NCBI GenBank assembly: GCA_021773635.1
Contig: JAJFJV010000006.1
Location: 62,001 to 126,000, forward strand
Direction: 5' to 3'
Origin: Gammaproteobacteria bacterium
GTDB lineage: Bacteria > Pseudomonadota > Gammaproteobacteria > HK1
DNA: 64,000 nt
Part shown: one piece after another, positions 39,713-48,319 of the stretch
How positions within the stretch are numbered: position 1 is the first letter of the stretch
How the letters are laid out: each line of letters starts with the position of its first letter
Notes under the pieces: model-generated
Seen by the model: only the letters and a program-made list of their open reading frames with translations
The model's database searches: none
What the model was told of the DNA's origin: nothing
Made by a program: the position numbers and the translations under genes

Positions 39713-40519
39713 TCAGACTTGTTTGTGCTGGTGGCGCGCCCGCTGGAAACACTCGCGCGCCTTGGCCAGGCGGATAAAACGTTTGAAGGCATGCAGATAG
39801 CTGGTGATGATGCCGTCCATGCCGTTGACGAATTCACGCCGCAGAAAATAACAAATGAGGAAAGTAACGGGAGGGGAAAACAGCAGCTTCAGGAGCCCCG
39901 GCTCACGGCCCTTGCGAAAAAGATCCTCGGCCTGGGCACTGGAATACTCGTTGACCTTCTGCACGTGGTGTCCGAGGGAACGAAAGGAGCGGTGCAACAC
40001 CATCCCTTTTAACCGCTCCACGGAACCGCTGCTCATCTGCACCGAATCGTGTACCGGGCTGGGATCAAAACTACCGCAGCTACGCCGGTACAGACGGATG
40101 GGATAATTGCTGACGGTCCAGGGATGGCCCTTTTCCTGCCACGCATGCACGCCGAGAAAGGGTAGCTGGTAGGCAGTGCCCACCGGTTCACCGGCATCCC
40201 ACAAGGCGCGAATCTCGGCCTGGAGTTCTACGCTTAATTCCTCATCGGCGTCCAGGTTCAGCACCCAGTCATTGCGACACAGGGATTCAGCATAACGTTT
40301 CTGCTCGCCGTAGCCGCTCCACTCACGAAATTCGGTCCGTGCGCCCAACTCCCGACAGAGTTCCACCGTGCCATCGGTGCTACCACTATCCACCACGATA
40401 ATTTCGTCTGCCCATCCCTGCACGCTATGGATGGTGCGCGTAATCCGGTCCGCCTCGTCACGGGCGATAATGAAAACCGAGAGCGGGAGCTTGTCTGGCT
40501 GCGACGGATTATCTCCCAC
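39713..40519 (-). CDS. Glycosyltransferase, family 2 (WaaE/KdtX-like)
   Basis: The 268-residue GT-A enzyme begins (GTG) GDNPSQPDKLPLSVFIIARDEAD and has the DxD-containing VVDSGSTDGTVELCRELGA and LNLDADEELS, followed by SNYPIRLYRRSCGSFDPSPVHDS. These fit the WaaE-type LPS core beta-glucosyltransferases. A hydrophobic C-terminal stretch (LKLLFSPPVTFLICYFLRR) suggests membrane contact. It is the first gene of the minus-strand unit leading to wecB. Confidence 0.9.
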   Translation of the reverse strand: MGDNPSQPDKLPLSVFIIARDEADRITRTIHSVQGWADEIIVVDSGSTDGTVELCRELGARTEFREWSGYGEQKRYAESLCRNDWVLNLDADEELSVELQAEIRALWDAGEPVGTAYQLPFLGVHAWQEKGHPWTVSNYPIRLYRRSCGSFDPSPVHDSVQMSSGSVERLKGMVLHRSFRSLGHHVQKVNEYSSAQAEDLFRKGREPGLLKLLFSPPVTFLICYFLRREFVNGMDGIITSYLHAFKRFIRLAKARECFQRARHQHKQV

Positions 40520-40868
40520 GTGCCACTATCCAATACGGCACACGCGGCGCAATCCCCCGGTTGCGCAAGCAACACAAGCTGTATTCAGGTACGGCGTTCG
40601 AAGAAATCATAGGAGGCATCGCTGGAATTCTGCGCCATTATCCTAGGAATAGCGGTCGGGTGGAACCCGTTCGCTGCACAGCCACCCGGCATCCCTGAAC
40701 CAGGCACTGAATATTCTTTTACAGTAACTTCAGTCGGTACCACCAAAGAAAGCTGAGCTATGCTCTATCCGATAGAACCGGAAGGCGACGCCCAATGGTC
40801 GAACAGGCTCTGCTAACAGCAACGCGCCAAAGGCCTCTCGATAAATCTGTGCCCCACAAGGAGCTGCC
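40520..40868. other. Divergent intergenic region without genes
   Basis: This stretch lies between the minus-strand glycosyltransferase unit and the plus-strand RidA gene and must carry promoters for both. I see no RNA gene, terminator or long repeat. GGAG is found six bases before the RidA ATG. A short palindrome TTGCGCAA occurs near 40560. No confident promoter pair was found. Confidence 0.5.
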
Positions 40869-41267
40869 ATGCCCGCACCCCTCTTTCACAGGCTGAATGC
40901 TGCACCCGAGCCGGTGGCACCCTTCAGCCATGCGGTAGAAAGCGATGGCTGGGTATTCATCACCGGCCAGATGCCCACTGACCCGGACCAGGATAATGCG
41001 CCCCTGCCGGCTGGCATCGTTGCCCAAACCCGGCGTGTTATGGACAACCTGATTATCGTCCTCAATGAACTCGGCCTGGGTCTCGAACACGTGTTACAGG
41101 CACGGGTTTACATCACCCGCTTCAAGGAGGATTACGCGGACATGAACAAAACCTACGCCAGCTATTTTTCCGGGGATCGCCTCCCGGCCCGGACCTGCAT
41201 CGGGGTCACGGCGTTGGCACGGGACGCCCTGGTGGAAATTGACATGCTGGCCAGACGAACCGGCTAA
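40869..41267 (+). CDS. RidA (YjgF/YER057c/UK114) family protein
   Basis: RidA proteins hydrolyse reactive enamine/imine intermediates released by PLP enzymes. The 132-residue protein has PFSHAVESDGWVFITGQMP, NLIIVLNELGLGLEHVLQARVYITRF and the substrate-arginine segment LPARTCIGVTALARDALVEID. The conserved arginine in PARTCIGV is present, so it may be an active deaminase. It is followed 11 bases later by a small conserved unknown. Confidence 0.92.
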   Translation: MPAPLFHRLNAAPEPVAPFSHAVESDGWVFITGQMPTDPDQDNAPLPAGIVAQTRRVMDNLIIVLNELGLGLEHVLQARVYITRFKEDYADMNKTYASYFSGDRLPARTCIGVTALARDALVEIDMLARRTG

Positions 41268-41278
41268 CAGAAATTCCA

Positions 41279-41656
41279 ATGCTGAGTGAAATCAGAAAGG
41301 TCCGACAGATCAGCGGGGATCCGAAACGTCGCTGGTTTAACGATGAAAAAATGGATCTTGTACTTTGGCTGGATGACGCGGGGGAATTCAGCGGATTTCA
41401 ACTTAGCTACAACAAACCATACGCAGAAAAAGCCGTCACCTGGAGCTGTTTAAGGGGCTTTTCCCATCAGGGTATCGATAATGGAGAAAGCCGGCCGGGA
41501 AAATACAAAGGTACGCCCATTCTCGTTCCGGACGGCACTTTGGATTCATGGAGTCTCTGTGGTGAATTTCGGAGCAGGGCGAAGAATCTGGATGGCGTTA
41601 TCGTAGATTTTGTATCCCGTCGTCTGGTGGAATATGAGGGAAACCTGAAAACCTGA
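41279..41656 (+). CDS. Small conserved protein of unknown function
   Basis: The 125-residue protein begins MLSEIRKVRQISGDPKRRWF and contains the tryptophan-rich core MDLVLWLDDAGEFSGFQLSYNKP, then GFSHQGIDNGESRPGKYKG and TPILVPDGTLDSWSLC. No membrane segment or signal peptide is seen, so it is probably cytosolic. The pattern looks conserved rather than random, but I know no function or domain name for it. It follows the RidA gene by 11 bases. Confidence 0.75.
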   Translation: MLSEIRKVRQISGDPKRRWFNDEKMDLVLWLDDAGEFSGFQLSYNKPYAEKAVTWSCLRGFSHQGIDNGESRPGKYKGTPILVPDGTLDSWSLCGEFRSRAKNLDGVIVDFVSRRLVEYEGNLKT

Positions 41657-41700
41657 TGCTGCCAATGAGTATCACCTGGTCGCAACATCCACGCACAAAG

Positions 41701-43632
41701 TCAGAGTTTCTCCAGTTGCGGCATCGGGCAATCCATCACCGCGGCAACACTGGCAATAATTTCCTGCTCTTCGGTGGTTATCCGGCCATCCTGGCGGGCG
41801 CATTGCACCAGACCTCTTAGCAGCAGGTGTTTTATTAACGGATAACAGTTGGCCAGTTTATTTACCGCCTTTATAAAATCCTCCAGCTTGCATTCCTGTT
41901 TCGGTAGCAAGCTAATGTTGTACAAGGTCGCAATGTTTGTACCACGACCAAAGGCCTTCGCGCGGTCAGGCTCGTCCTGATGTCCGTAATGGGCCAGCGT
42001 GGAGAGCACCAGCTGGTACTCCGCAGCAACTTGCGAGGATTTTTTGTACAAGGGCCGGACAGGCTTGACCGGCATATGTTCAGGATCCAGATAGTGGCTG
42101 ACCAGCTGGTAGAGACACCACTCGAATAATTCCAGCTTGCGGTCGGCGCGCATGAGTAAGCCCAGGGTCTTTCTGAAGACTTTATACTGGCTGAGAGAAA
42201 GACACTTCAGTGCCGGCAAGGAAAGTTCCAGCAACGGCAACCGAAAGCGGCGGTTCATCTTCGCTATGACCGGCGCCAGTTCGGAAGTCTGCAGCGCCAG
42301 ACCCGCTACCTTGCCCTGCTCTATATAGCCCAGCTGTTTTAGCTGCACCCGCTCATCCTGATCGAGTAATAGCGCATAGACCAGGGCACTGGCGCCGAAG
42401 GGGTCATGGGCATGTTGCAGGAGTGCCGCGGGAATGTTGTTAATACTTTTCCGGGCCTTGCTTAGCTCGCTCTCCGCGTCCGATCCGGGGGACAAATCAC
42501 CACCGGCCAGTGCGGCGGGTAACTGGCCGGCCAATATCGCCGCCATAACCGCAGCTTTGGTGCCTTTCGCCGCTCCCGAGGCCTCATCGCCCTCGCTCGC
42601 AACTGCCGCTGCGCGATGGATAAACCGTCCGTCCCAGTGTGGTTCTATACGGGAAATACGATCTTCCAGCGGCGGATGAGTAGCAAACATCCGCCCCAGC
42701 GTTCCAATCGCCTGGCCAAAAAACAGGTGGCTTATCTCATGGGAAGCAGGATTTGTTACGGCAGCACGGAGACTGTAGCCACCGATGATTTTCAGGGCAT
42801 CGGCAATACCCTGCGGATTGCGGGTAAATTGCACTGCCGAGGCATCGGCAAGGAACTCACGCTGACGACTGACCATGGACTTAATCAGCTTGCCGAAGAA
42901 GCCGCCAAGCCAGCCGATGATGAGCAACCCAAGTCCCAGCAAGGCCAGACGATTGTCCCCCGAACGGCGACTGGAACTGACGCTGCGATGCCGGCGGGAA
43001 CCGCCGCGCAGCAACACTTCGCCCACACCGCCTATAAACAGGATACCGTTCAACAGTGCAATCAGGCGGATGTTCAGCCGCATGTCACCATTTAATATGT
43101 GGCTGAACTCGTGGGCGATAACACCCTGCAGTTGCTCACGGTCGAATTGCTCTATACACCCGCGGGTGACGCCGATCACCGCGTCGGCCGGGGTGTTGCC
43201 AGCGGCAAAGGCATTGATGCCGGCCTCTTCCGAAAGCAGGTAGACCGGCGGCACCGGCATGCCGGAGGCAATGGCCATTTCCTCCACCACATTCAGAACG
43301 CGATTTTCATCGGCATCGCGGGTATTGGGGGCAATGCGATGTCCGCCAAGCGACTCCGCTACCCGCTTGCCGCCCGCGGACAGCTGAATCCACTTGTAGG
43401 CTATGGCGCAGGCAACGACGCCGGTAACAACCAGGCTAATCAGTCCGAAGGTCCGCCAGGAAAAATATTCCCCCAGCTGGTAGCCGGGATTGACCTGCCC
43501 GGCCGCCCCCCAAAAGACCACCATCACCAGGACATTGGTGATGATAATCAATGCGATGACGGCCAGTATGAACAGCAAGACCAGGGCCGAGGTATTGCGC
43601 CGGGCCTGGTCCTGCTGGGCAAAGAAATCCAT
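41701..43632 (-). CDS. M48 family membrane metalloprotease with TerB-like tail
   Basis: The 643-residue protein has two N-terminal membrane segments, an HtpX-like M48 domain with zinc motif HEFSHILNGDM at about residue 166 and third-ligand region QREFLADASAVQFTRN, and further membrane segments between them. After DRISRIEPHWDG (about 330) comes a Gly/Ala-rich linker and a helical C-terminal region ending RDGRITTEEQEIIASVAAVM, which resembles a TerB-type tail. Such proteases are often paired with LemA, here 12 bases upstream. It probably acts in membrane protein quality control. Substrates are unknown. Confidence 0.88.
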   Translation of the reverse strand: MDFFAQQDQARRNTSALVLLFILAVIALIIITNVLVMVVFWGAAGQVNPGYQLGEYFSWRTFGLISLVVTGVVACAIAYKWIQLSAGGKRVAESLGGHRIAPNTRDADENRVLNVVEEMAIASGMPVPPVYLLSEEAGINAFAAGNTPADAVIGVTRGCIEQFDREQLQGVIAHEFSHILNGDMRLNIRLIALLNGILFIGGVGEVLLRGGSRRHRSVSSSRRSGDNRLALLGLGLLIIGWLGGFFGKLIKSMVSRQREFLADASAVQFTRNPQGIADALKIIGGYSLRAAVTNPASHEISHLFFGQAIGTLGRMFATHPPLEDRISRIEPHWDGRFIHRAAAVASEGDEASGAAKGTKAAVMAAILAGQLPAALAGGDLSPGSDAESELSKARKSINNIPAALLQHAHDPFGASALVYALLLDQDERVQLKQLGYIEQGKVAGLALQTSELAPVIAKMNRRFRLPLLELSLPALKCLSLSQYKVFRKTLGLLMRADRKLELFEWCLYQLVSHYLDPEHMPVKPVRPLYKKSSQVAAEYQLVLSTLAHYGHQDEPDRAKAFGRGTNIATLYNISLLPKQECKLEDFIKAVNKLANCYPLIKHLLLRGLVQCARQDGRITTEEQEIIASVAAVMDCPMPQLEKL

Positions 43633-43644
43633 GGATGCCGCCTG

Positions 43645-44241
43645 CTAGAAGGAAATCTTGGGAGCTGCCTGTATCTCGGGGCTGTCTTCAAATTCCAGCA
43701 GGGTTGCGTCCTCAGGATGGCCAAATCGTGCTGCGAAAAATATCGGGGGGAAAGTCTGGCGATAGGTATTGTAGGCAGTGACCGAATCGTTGAAGGCCTG
43801 CCGGGAAAAGGCGACCCGGTTTTCCGTTGTGGTGAGCTCTTCCGAGAGCTGCATCATGTTTTCATTGGCCTTCAGATCCGGGTAGGCCTCCATCACCACA
43901 TTCAGCTTGCCCATGGCCTGATGCAAAACTCCCTCGGCACCCGCCAGCTCTCCGATGGCCAGTGCGCTGGCGGGATCAGCCGCAGCGCTCTTGAGTATTG
44001 ATGACGCCGCGTTGCGTGCGTTGATCACCGCCTCCAGGGTCTCGCGTTCATGCTTCATGTAACCCTTGGCAGTTTCCACTAGATTGGGAATCAAATCGTA
44101 GCGACGCTTTAGCTGGACTTCGATTTGGCTGAAGGCATTGATATAGCGATTTTTCAAAGTCACCAGGTGGTTATAGATACCGACGACATAAAAAATAATG
44201 CCGAGAACAATAATCAAAAATACAATGCTGGCGATATCCAT
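43645..44241 (-). CDS. LemA family protein
   Basis: The 198-residue protein has one N-terminal membrane segment (SIVFLIIVLGIIFYVVGIY) and then a long helical domain with the LemA signature: NRYINAFSQIEVQLKRRYDL, IPNLVETAKGYMKHE, AEGVLHQAMGKLNVVMEAYP and the C-terminal YNTYRQTFPPIFFA. LemA proteins commonly sit next to M48 proteases, as here. The role is uncertain. The ATG at 44241 is followed directly by the membrane segment, which supports it. Confidence 0.93.
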   Translation of the reverse strand: MDIASIVFLIIVLGIIFYVVGIYNHLVTLKNRYINAFSQIEVQLKRRYDLIPNLVETAKGYMKHERETLEAVINARNAASSILKSAAADPASALAIGELAGAEGVLHQAMGKLNVVMEAYPDLKANENMMQLSEELTTTENRVAFSRQAFNDSVTAYNTYRQTFPPIFFAARFGHPEDATLLEFEDSPEIQAAPKISF

Positions 44242-44294
44242 GATTCATCCCCTGTGTTTATTCCAGGCTGCCACAACGCCCATGTTAGATGATT

Positions 44295-45647
44295 CTATTT
44301 GCCGATACAGAATTCACTGAAAACCAGATCCAGCAGATCCTCATTGCTGAACTCGCCGGTAATCTCGCCGAGTGCCTGCTGTGCGGCACGCAGATCTTCG
44401 GCCATAAGCTCCCCGGCACGTGAACCTTGCAAGCACTCACGGGCCACCCCGACATGCTCTTCGGCCCGGCGTAGCGCATCCAGATGGCGTCGGCGCGCGG
44501 TAAATGCCCCTTCACCACCCTGCTCGTAACCTGCCTGCTGCTTGAGACATTCCCGGAGCAGATCCATGCCCTCGCCATGTTTGGCGGAAAGCGCGATCTC
44601 CGCACCGGATTCGCCTGTACGCATCGCCGCGGGCTCTCCCGTAAGATCGATCTTGTTGCGAACCACGATGCGCCGGCACACCGTCTCGCACTCGGGGAGC
44701 AAATCGCGATCTATCTCGGTGATACCCGCCGTGGCCTCAACCACCAGCAACAACACATCGGCATCCGCTATGGCACGCCGCGCACGGTGGATACCCTGCT
44801 GCTCAATCACATCCGCGGTGGTGCGCAATCCCGCAGTATCGATGATATGCAGCGGCATTCCGTCCAGGTGAATCTGCTCGCGCAGCAAATCGCGCGTGGT
44901 GCCCGGTATATGTGTCACGATGGCAGCATCACTGCCTGCCAAGGCATTGAGCAGGCTCGACTTGCCGACATTGGGCTGCCCGGCAATCACCACGCGAAGG
45001 CCTTCTCGCAGCAACACACCCTGCTGCGTGGATGCGAGGGTTTGAGTAAGTTTTTCCGCCAGCACTTCAAGACGCTGCAACAGGATCTCGTCGGCGAGAA
45101 AGTCGATCTCCTCCTCGGGAAAATCGATCGCTGCCTCCACGTAGGCCCTCAGCTCGGCCACCTGACGGGTCAGCGCTCGCACCTCCCGGGAAAAATCACC
45201 GGCCAGGGAGCGCTGGGCGCCACGCGCCGCGGTCGCCGTGGCGCTGTCGATGAGATCGGCCACTGCCTCCGCCTGAGCGAGGTCCATCTTGCCGTTAATA
45301 AAGGCGCGCTGGCTGAATTCGCCAGGTTGGGCCTGCCGTGCGCCCAGCTCCAGCACCCGGGCAAGCAACAGATCCATCACCACCGGACCGCCATGGCCCT
45401 GCAGCTCCAGGATATTTTCACCGTTAAAGGTATGGGGGGAGGAGAAATACAGCGCGATGCCTGAGTCAATGATCTGGCCACCGGCATCGTAAAAGTTACG
45501 ATAAACAGCAACCCGCGGGGCGGGTACCGAACCCAACAGGCTTTCAGCAATAAACTCCGCTCCGGAACCAGAGACCCGGACTATGCCGATACCGCCCCGG
45601 CCGGGGGGAGTGGCAATCGCCGCGATGGTATCGTCCCCGGCCTCCAT
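44295..45647 (-). CDS. mnmE: tRNA modification GTPase MnmE
   Basis: MnmE, with MnmG, adds carboxymethylaminomethyl to U34 of several tRNAs. The 450-residue protein has an N-terminal formyl-THF-binding domain (TIAAIATPPGRGGIGIVRVS), helical segments, an inserted G domain with GQPNVGKSSLLNALAG (about 222), GTTRD and NKID, and the C-terminal CIGK. It follows yidC by 14 bases in the rpmH-rnpA-yidD-yidC-mnmE order near the origin. Confidence 0.97.
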   Translation of the reverse strand: MEAGDDTIAAIATPPGRGGIGIVRVSGSGAEFIAESLLGSVPAPRVAVYRNFYDAGGQIIDSGIALYFSSPHTFNGENILELQGHGGPVVMDLLLARVLELGARQAQPGEFSQRAFINGKMDLAQAEAVADLIDSATATAARGAQRSLAGDFSREVRALTRQVAELRAYVEAAIDFPEEEIDFLADEILLQRLEVLAEKLTQTLASTQQGVLLREGLRVVIAGQPNVGKSSLLNALAGSDAAIVTHIPGTTRDLLREQIHLDGMPLHIIDTAGLRTTADVIEQQGIHRARRAIADADVLLLVVEATAGITEIDRDLLPECETVCRRIVVRNKIDLTGEPAAMRTGESGAEIALSAKHGEGMDLLRECLKQQAGYEQGGEGAFTARRRHLDALRRAEEHVGVARECLQGSRAGELMAEDLRAAQQALGEITGEFSNEDLLDLVFSEFCIGK

Positions 45648-45661
45648 GAGTTAACCGGTCG

Positions 45662-47320
45662 CTAGCCGGGTTGGGCCTCTATACGCCGCGTGATCACCCA
45701 CTGCTGAGCAATGGACAATACATTGTTGACGAACCAGTAGAGCACCAGTCCCGCGGGAAAATTAAGAAACATGAAGGTGAATATAAAGGGCAGGGCCATC
45801 ATCACCTTGGCCTGCACCGGATCCGGTGGTGCCGGGTTGAGTTTCTGCTGAATCAGCATGGAGATACCCATGAGAATCGGCAGTACGTAATAGGGGTCAT
45901 GGGCGGAGAGATCCTGCACCCAGAACATGAAACCGGCCTGGCGCAACTCGACACTCTCCAGCAGCACCCAGTAAAGGGAAATGAATACCGGAATCTGCAC
46001 CAGAATGGGCAAACAACCACCCAGCGGATTGATCTTCTCCTTACGATAGAGCTCCATCATGGCTTGGTTCAGCTTGGCCCGATCATCACCAAAACGCTCT
46101 TTCAGCTCCACCATGCGGGGCTGGAACTTGCGCATCTTCGCCATGGAGCGGTAGCTGGCCGCCGAGAGCTTGTAGAAAAGACCCTTGATTACCACGGTGA
46201 CGAGGATGATGGCCCAGCCCCAGTTACCAACAAATCCGTGGATAAAGGAGAGCAGCCAATAGATGGGCTGGGCAATAAAAAATAACCAACCATAGTCCAC
46301 GGTGCGTTCCAGTCCCGGAGCGGCCTGCTCCAGCTGATCTTGCAGTTTCGGACCAATGTAAGTCTTGAGTTGGAATTCCTGGCTAGCCCCCGGACTCACT
46401 ACGCGCTCTGGCGAGATCACACCCAGCACGTAGCGGCTATCGGGCAAGGCCTTGGTGTAATAGTGGTTGCTGGCCTTGTTATCCGGGATCCAGGCCGCGG
46501 CGAAGTAATGCTGAATCATTGCCACCCAACCACCGGTAATGCTGCGCCCCACATCCTGGGACGCCATGTCATCAAAATCGACCTTCTCGTACGGCTTTTC
46601 CTCGCTGGAGAAGACGCCACCGGTATAGGTGTAGATAAAGCGGCCACCCGTATCTTCCGGGACTCCGCGCTGGAATTGCCCGTACATACGCCCGCTCCAC
46701 GGCGCGCTGCCCGCATTCTCTATTCGGAACAGAACCTCTACGAGATAGCTGCCGCGGTGGAAGACGTAGGTCTTGCTGGCCCGCAGGCCGGAGTCGTTCT
46801 GCCAGTCCAGTCGCACCCTGAGTTCATCCATACCGTCCGCAAGCTGATAGTCCTCGCGTTCCGCAACGAAACGGCTGTGATGATTGGGCGCACCATCGGC
46901 CGCCAGCATGCCCGATTGGGCGATAAAGAAATTATCGGGGCGCTCCTGCAACAGTTGAAAGGAACTGTCGGGTTGCTTCAATGAAACCGGGTAATGACGC
47001 AACTCCAGATTACGCAGATCACCACCATCCAGGCTGATACGCGCGTGAATAAGGTCCGTTTCCACCGAAACCGTGGAGGTCCGGGTTACCGCTTGTTGCA
47101 TGGTGGGTAGCACGGGCACTGGCGCATCCACAGACGCTGTGGCGGAACGTGGTCGATCCGGAAGATCGGGCTGGATGGCCGACCCCGCGCCCTCAGTTAT
47201 GCCCCCCTCGTTAGCAGTCGGGGTGCGCGCGGGATAATCACGCTGCCAGGCCTGCCAAAGCAGGACCAGAACGAGGCCGAGACCGGCCAGCAGGAAAGGA
47301 CGTATTTGTTCGAGAGACAC
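45662..47320 (-). CDS. yidC: Membrane protein insertase YidC
   Basis: YidC inserts and folds inner-membrane proteins. The 552-residue protein starts (GTG) SLEQIRPFLLAGLGLVLVLLW, has a large periplasmic domain (residues about 50-340) of the Gram-negative type, then the conserved core with the hydrophilic-groove region AASYRSMAKMRKFQPRMVEL and the segments LVQIPVFISLYWVLLESVELRQAGF. It lies 28 bases after yidD. Confidence 0.97.
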   Translation of the reverse strand: MSLEQIRPFLLAGLGLVLVLLWQAWQRDYPARTPTANEGGITEGAGSAIQPDLPDRPRSATASVDAPVPVLPTMQQAVTRTSTVSVETDLIHARISLDGGDLRNLELRHYPVSLKQPDSSFQLLQERPDNFFIAQSGMLAADGAPNHHSRFVAEREDYQLADGMDELRVRLDWQNDSGLRASKTYVFHRGSYLVEVLFRIENAGSAPWSGRMYGQFQRGVPEDTGGRFIYTYTGGVFSSEEKPYEKVDFDDMASQDVGRSITGGWVAMIQHYFAAAWIPDNKASNHYYTKALPDSRYVLGVISPERVVSPGASQEFQLKTYIGPKLQDQLEQAAPGLERTVDYGWLFFIAQPIYWLLSFIHGFVGNWGWAIILVTVVIKGLFYKLSAASYRSMAKMRKFQPRMVELKERFGDDRAKLNQAMMELYRKEKINPLGGCLPILVQIPVFISLYWVLLESVELRQAGFMFWVQDLSAHDPYYVLPILMGISMLIQQKLNPAPPDPVQAKVMMALPFIFTFMFLNFPAGLVLYWFVNNVLSIAQQWVITRRIEAQPG

Positions 47321-47348
47321 GAAGAGAATCCAGAAGGTGAAAAATCAG

Positions 47349-47603
47349 TTAAAGGCACTTGTTATGCTTGTGCGCCCCACAATTCATAGCCCTGTCAGGC
47401 ACCGGGTCATAGCCACCGGCAGACCAAGGCTGACAACGCAGCAGTCTGCCCGTAGACAGCCAAAGCCCTCGCAGCACGCCGTGACGCTCAATCGCCTCAA
47501 TGGCATAGCTGGAACAGGTTGGGGTAAATCTGCAATGCATCCCCAACCATGGACTACACAGGTAACGATATAGGCGAATGATGGAAATCAGCAGGGCTCG
47601 CAT
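47349..47603 (-). CDS. yidD: Membrane protein insertion efficiency factor YidD
   Basis: YidD is a small membrane-associated protein that aids YidC-dependent insertion. The 84-residue product has the family pattern LISIIRLYRYLCSPWLG, CRFTPTCSSYAIEAIERHG and LLRCQPWSAGGYDPVP. It overlaps the rnpA end by 16 bases. Confidence 0.95.
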   Translation of the reverse strand: MRALLISIIRLYRYLCSPWLGMHCRFTPTCSSYAIEAIERHGVLRGLWLSTGRLLRCQPWSAGGYDPVPDRAMNCGAHKHNKCL

Positions 47604-47947
47604 TGCTTCACCAGCCTGTTCCAGTGCATTTTCAGGGAATTAGATAGCTGCCGGTTGTCACCGCGCACCAAGCCCTGGCGCCCAATAACCACCACGTCCA
47701 GGGTACCAAGCAGGTATTGATGGTGGCGAAAACTTTCGCGCACGATCCGTTTGACCCTGTTTCTTGCTACCGCTCGCTTGAGAATCTTTTTCTGGATTGC
47801 CAGGCCGAGACGAGGATGGCCCAGATCATTCCTGCGCGCGAGCACCGTCAACATCCGATCAGTGGAGCGACTTGGTGCACGAAAAACCGCCTTGTACTGA
47901 TGCGCAGCAGTCAACCGCTTCCGCTGGCCGAAAGCCTGGCGAGTCAT
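47588..47947 (-). CDS. rnpA: Ribonuclease P protein component
   Basis: RnpA binds the RNase P RNA and helps process the 5' ends of tRNAs. The 119-residue basic protein has LTAAHQYKAVFRAP, ARRNDLGHPRLGLAIQKK and the RNR motif AVARNRVKRIVRESFR. It lies 22 bases after rpmH and overlaps yidD, the standard arrangement. Confidence 0.95.
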   Translation of the reverse strand: MTRQAFGQRKRLTAAHQYKAVFRAPSRSTDRMLTVLARRNDLGHPRLGLAIQKKILKRAVARNRVKRIVRESFRHHQYLLGTLDVVVIGRQGLVRGDNRQLSNSLKMHWNRLVKQCEPC

Positions 47948-47969
47948 GGAAGCGCCGACAGCCGGCGTA

Positions 47970-48104
47970 TCAGGCGCTCAGGCGTGCACGGCCCTTGGCG
48001 CGGCGCGCCTTGATAATCAGACGACCGCCCTTGGTCTGCATCCGCGCCCGGAAGCCATGCCGGCGAGCCCTCTTCAGGGTGCTGGGTTGGAAAGTTCTTT
48101 TCAT
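47970..48104 (-). CDS. rpmH: Large ribosomal subunit protein bL34
   Basis: bL34 is a very basic protein of the large subunit. The 44-residue product is [20 protein letters not shown] followed by [24 protein letters not shown], essentially the family sequence at full length. Together with rnpA it heads the minus-strand unit that points away from dnaA. Confidence 0.97.
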   Translation of the reverse strand: MKRTFQPSTLKRARRHGFRARMQTKGGRLIIKARRAKGRARLSA

Positions 48105-48205
48105 AGCTAGACCTGCGAAAATCCTTGCGGATTTAATATGTTAGAGACAAAAGGAGCGGGATTCTAACCATCGGGGCGGGAGGCTGTCAATGCGCCGACC
48201 CAATC

Positions 48206-48214
48206 TGTGGATAA
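48206..48214 (-). promoter_or_regulatory. DnaA box between rpmH and dnaA
   Basis: TGTGGATAA is the exact complement of the consensus DnaA box TTATCCACA. It lies in the 215 bases between the divergent rpmH and dnaA genes, about 105 bases before the dnaA start, and may serve autoregulation of dnaA or origin function. I found no further perfect box in this gap. Confidence 0.65.
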
Positions 48215-48319
48215 GTACCGACCGGAAGTTTACACTGGCGCTCCGGCGCCGGGAAACTATCGTCCTGGCGGGCAAATTCGCGAAAAGAATCCAGCTAACA
48301 ACAGCTTGTGAGGGCAAGG

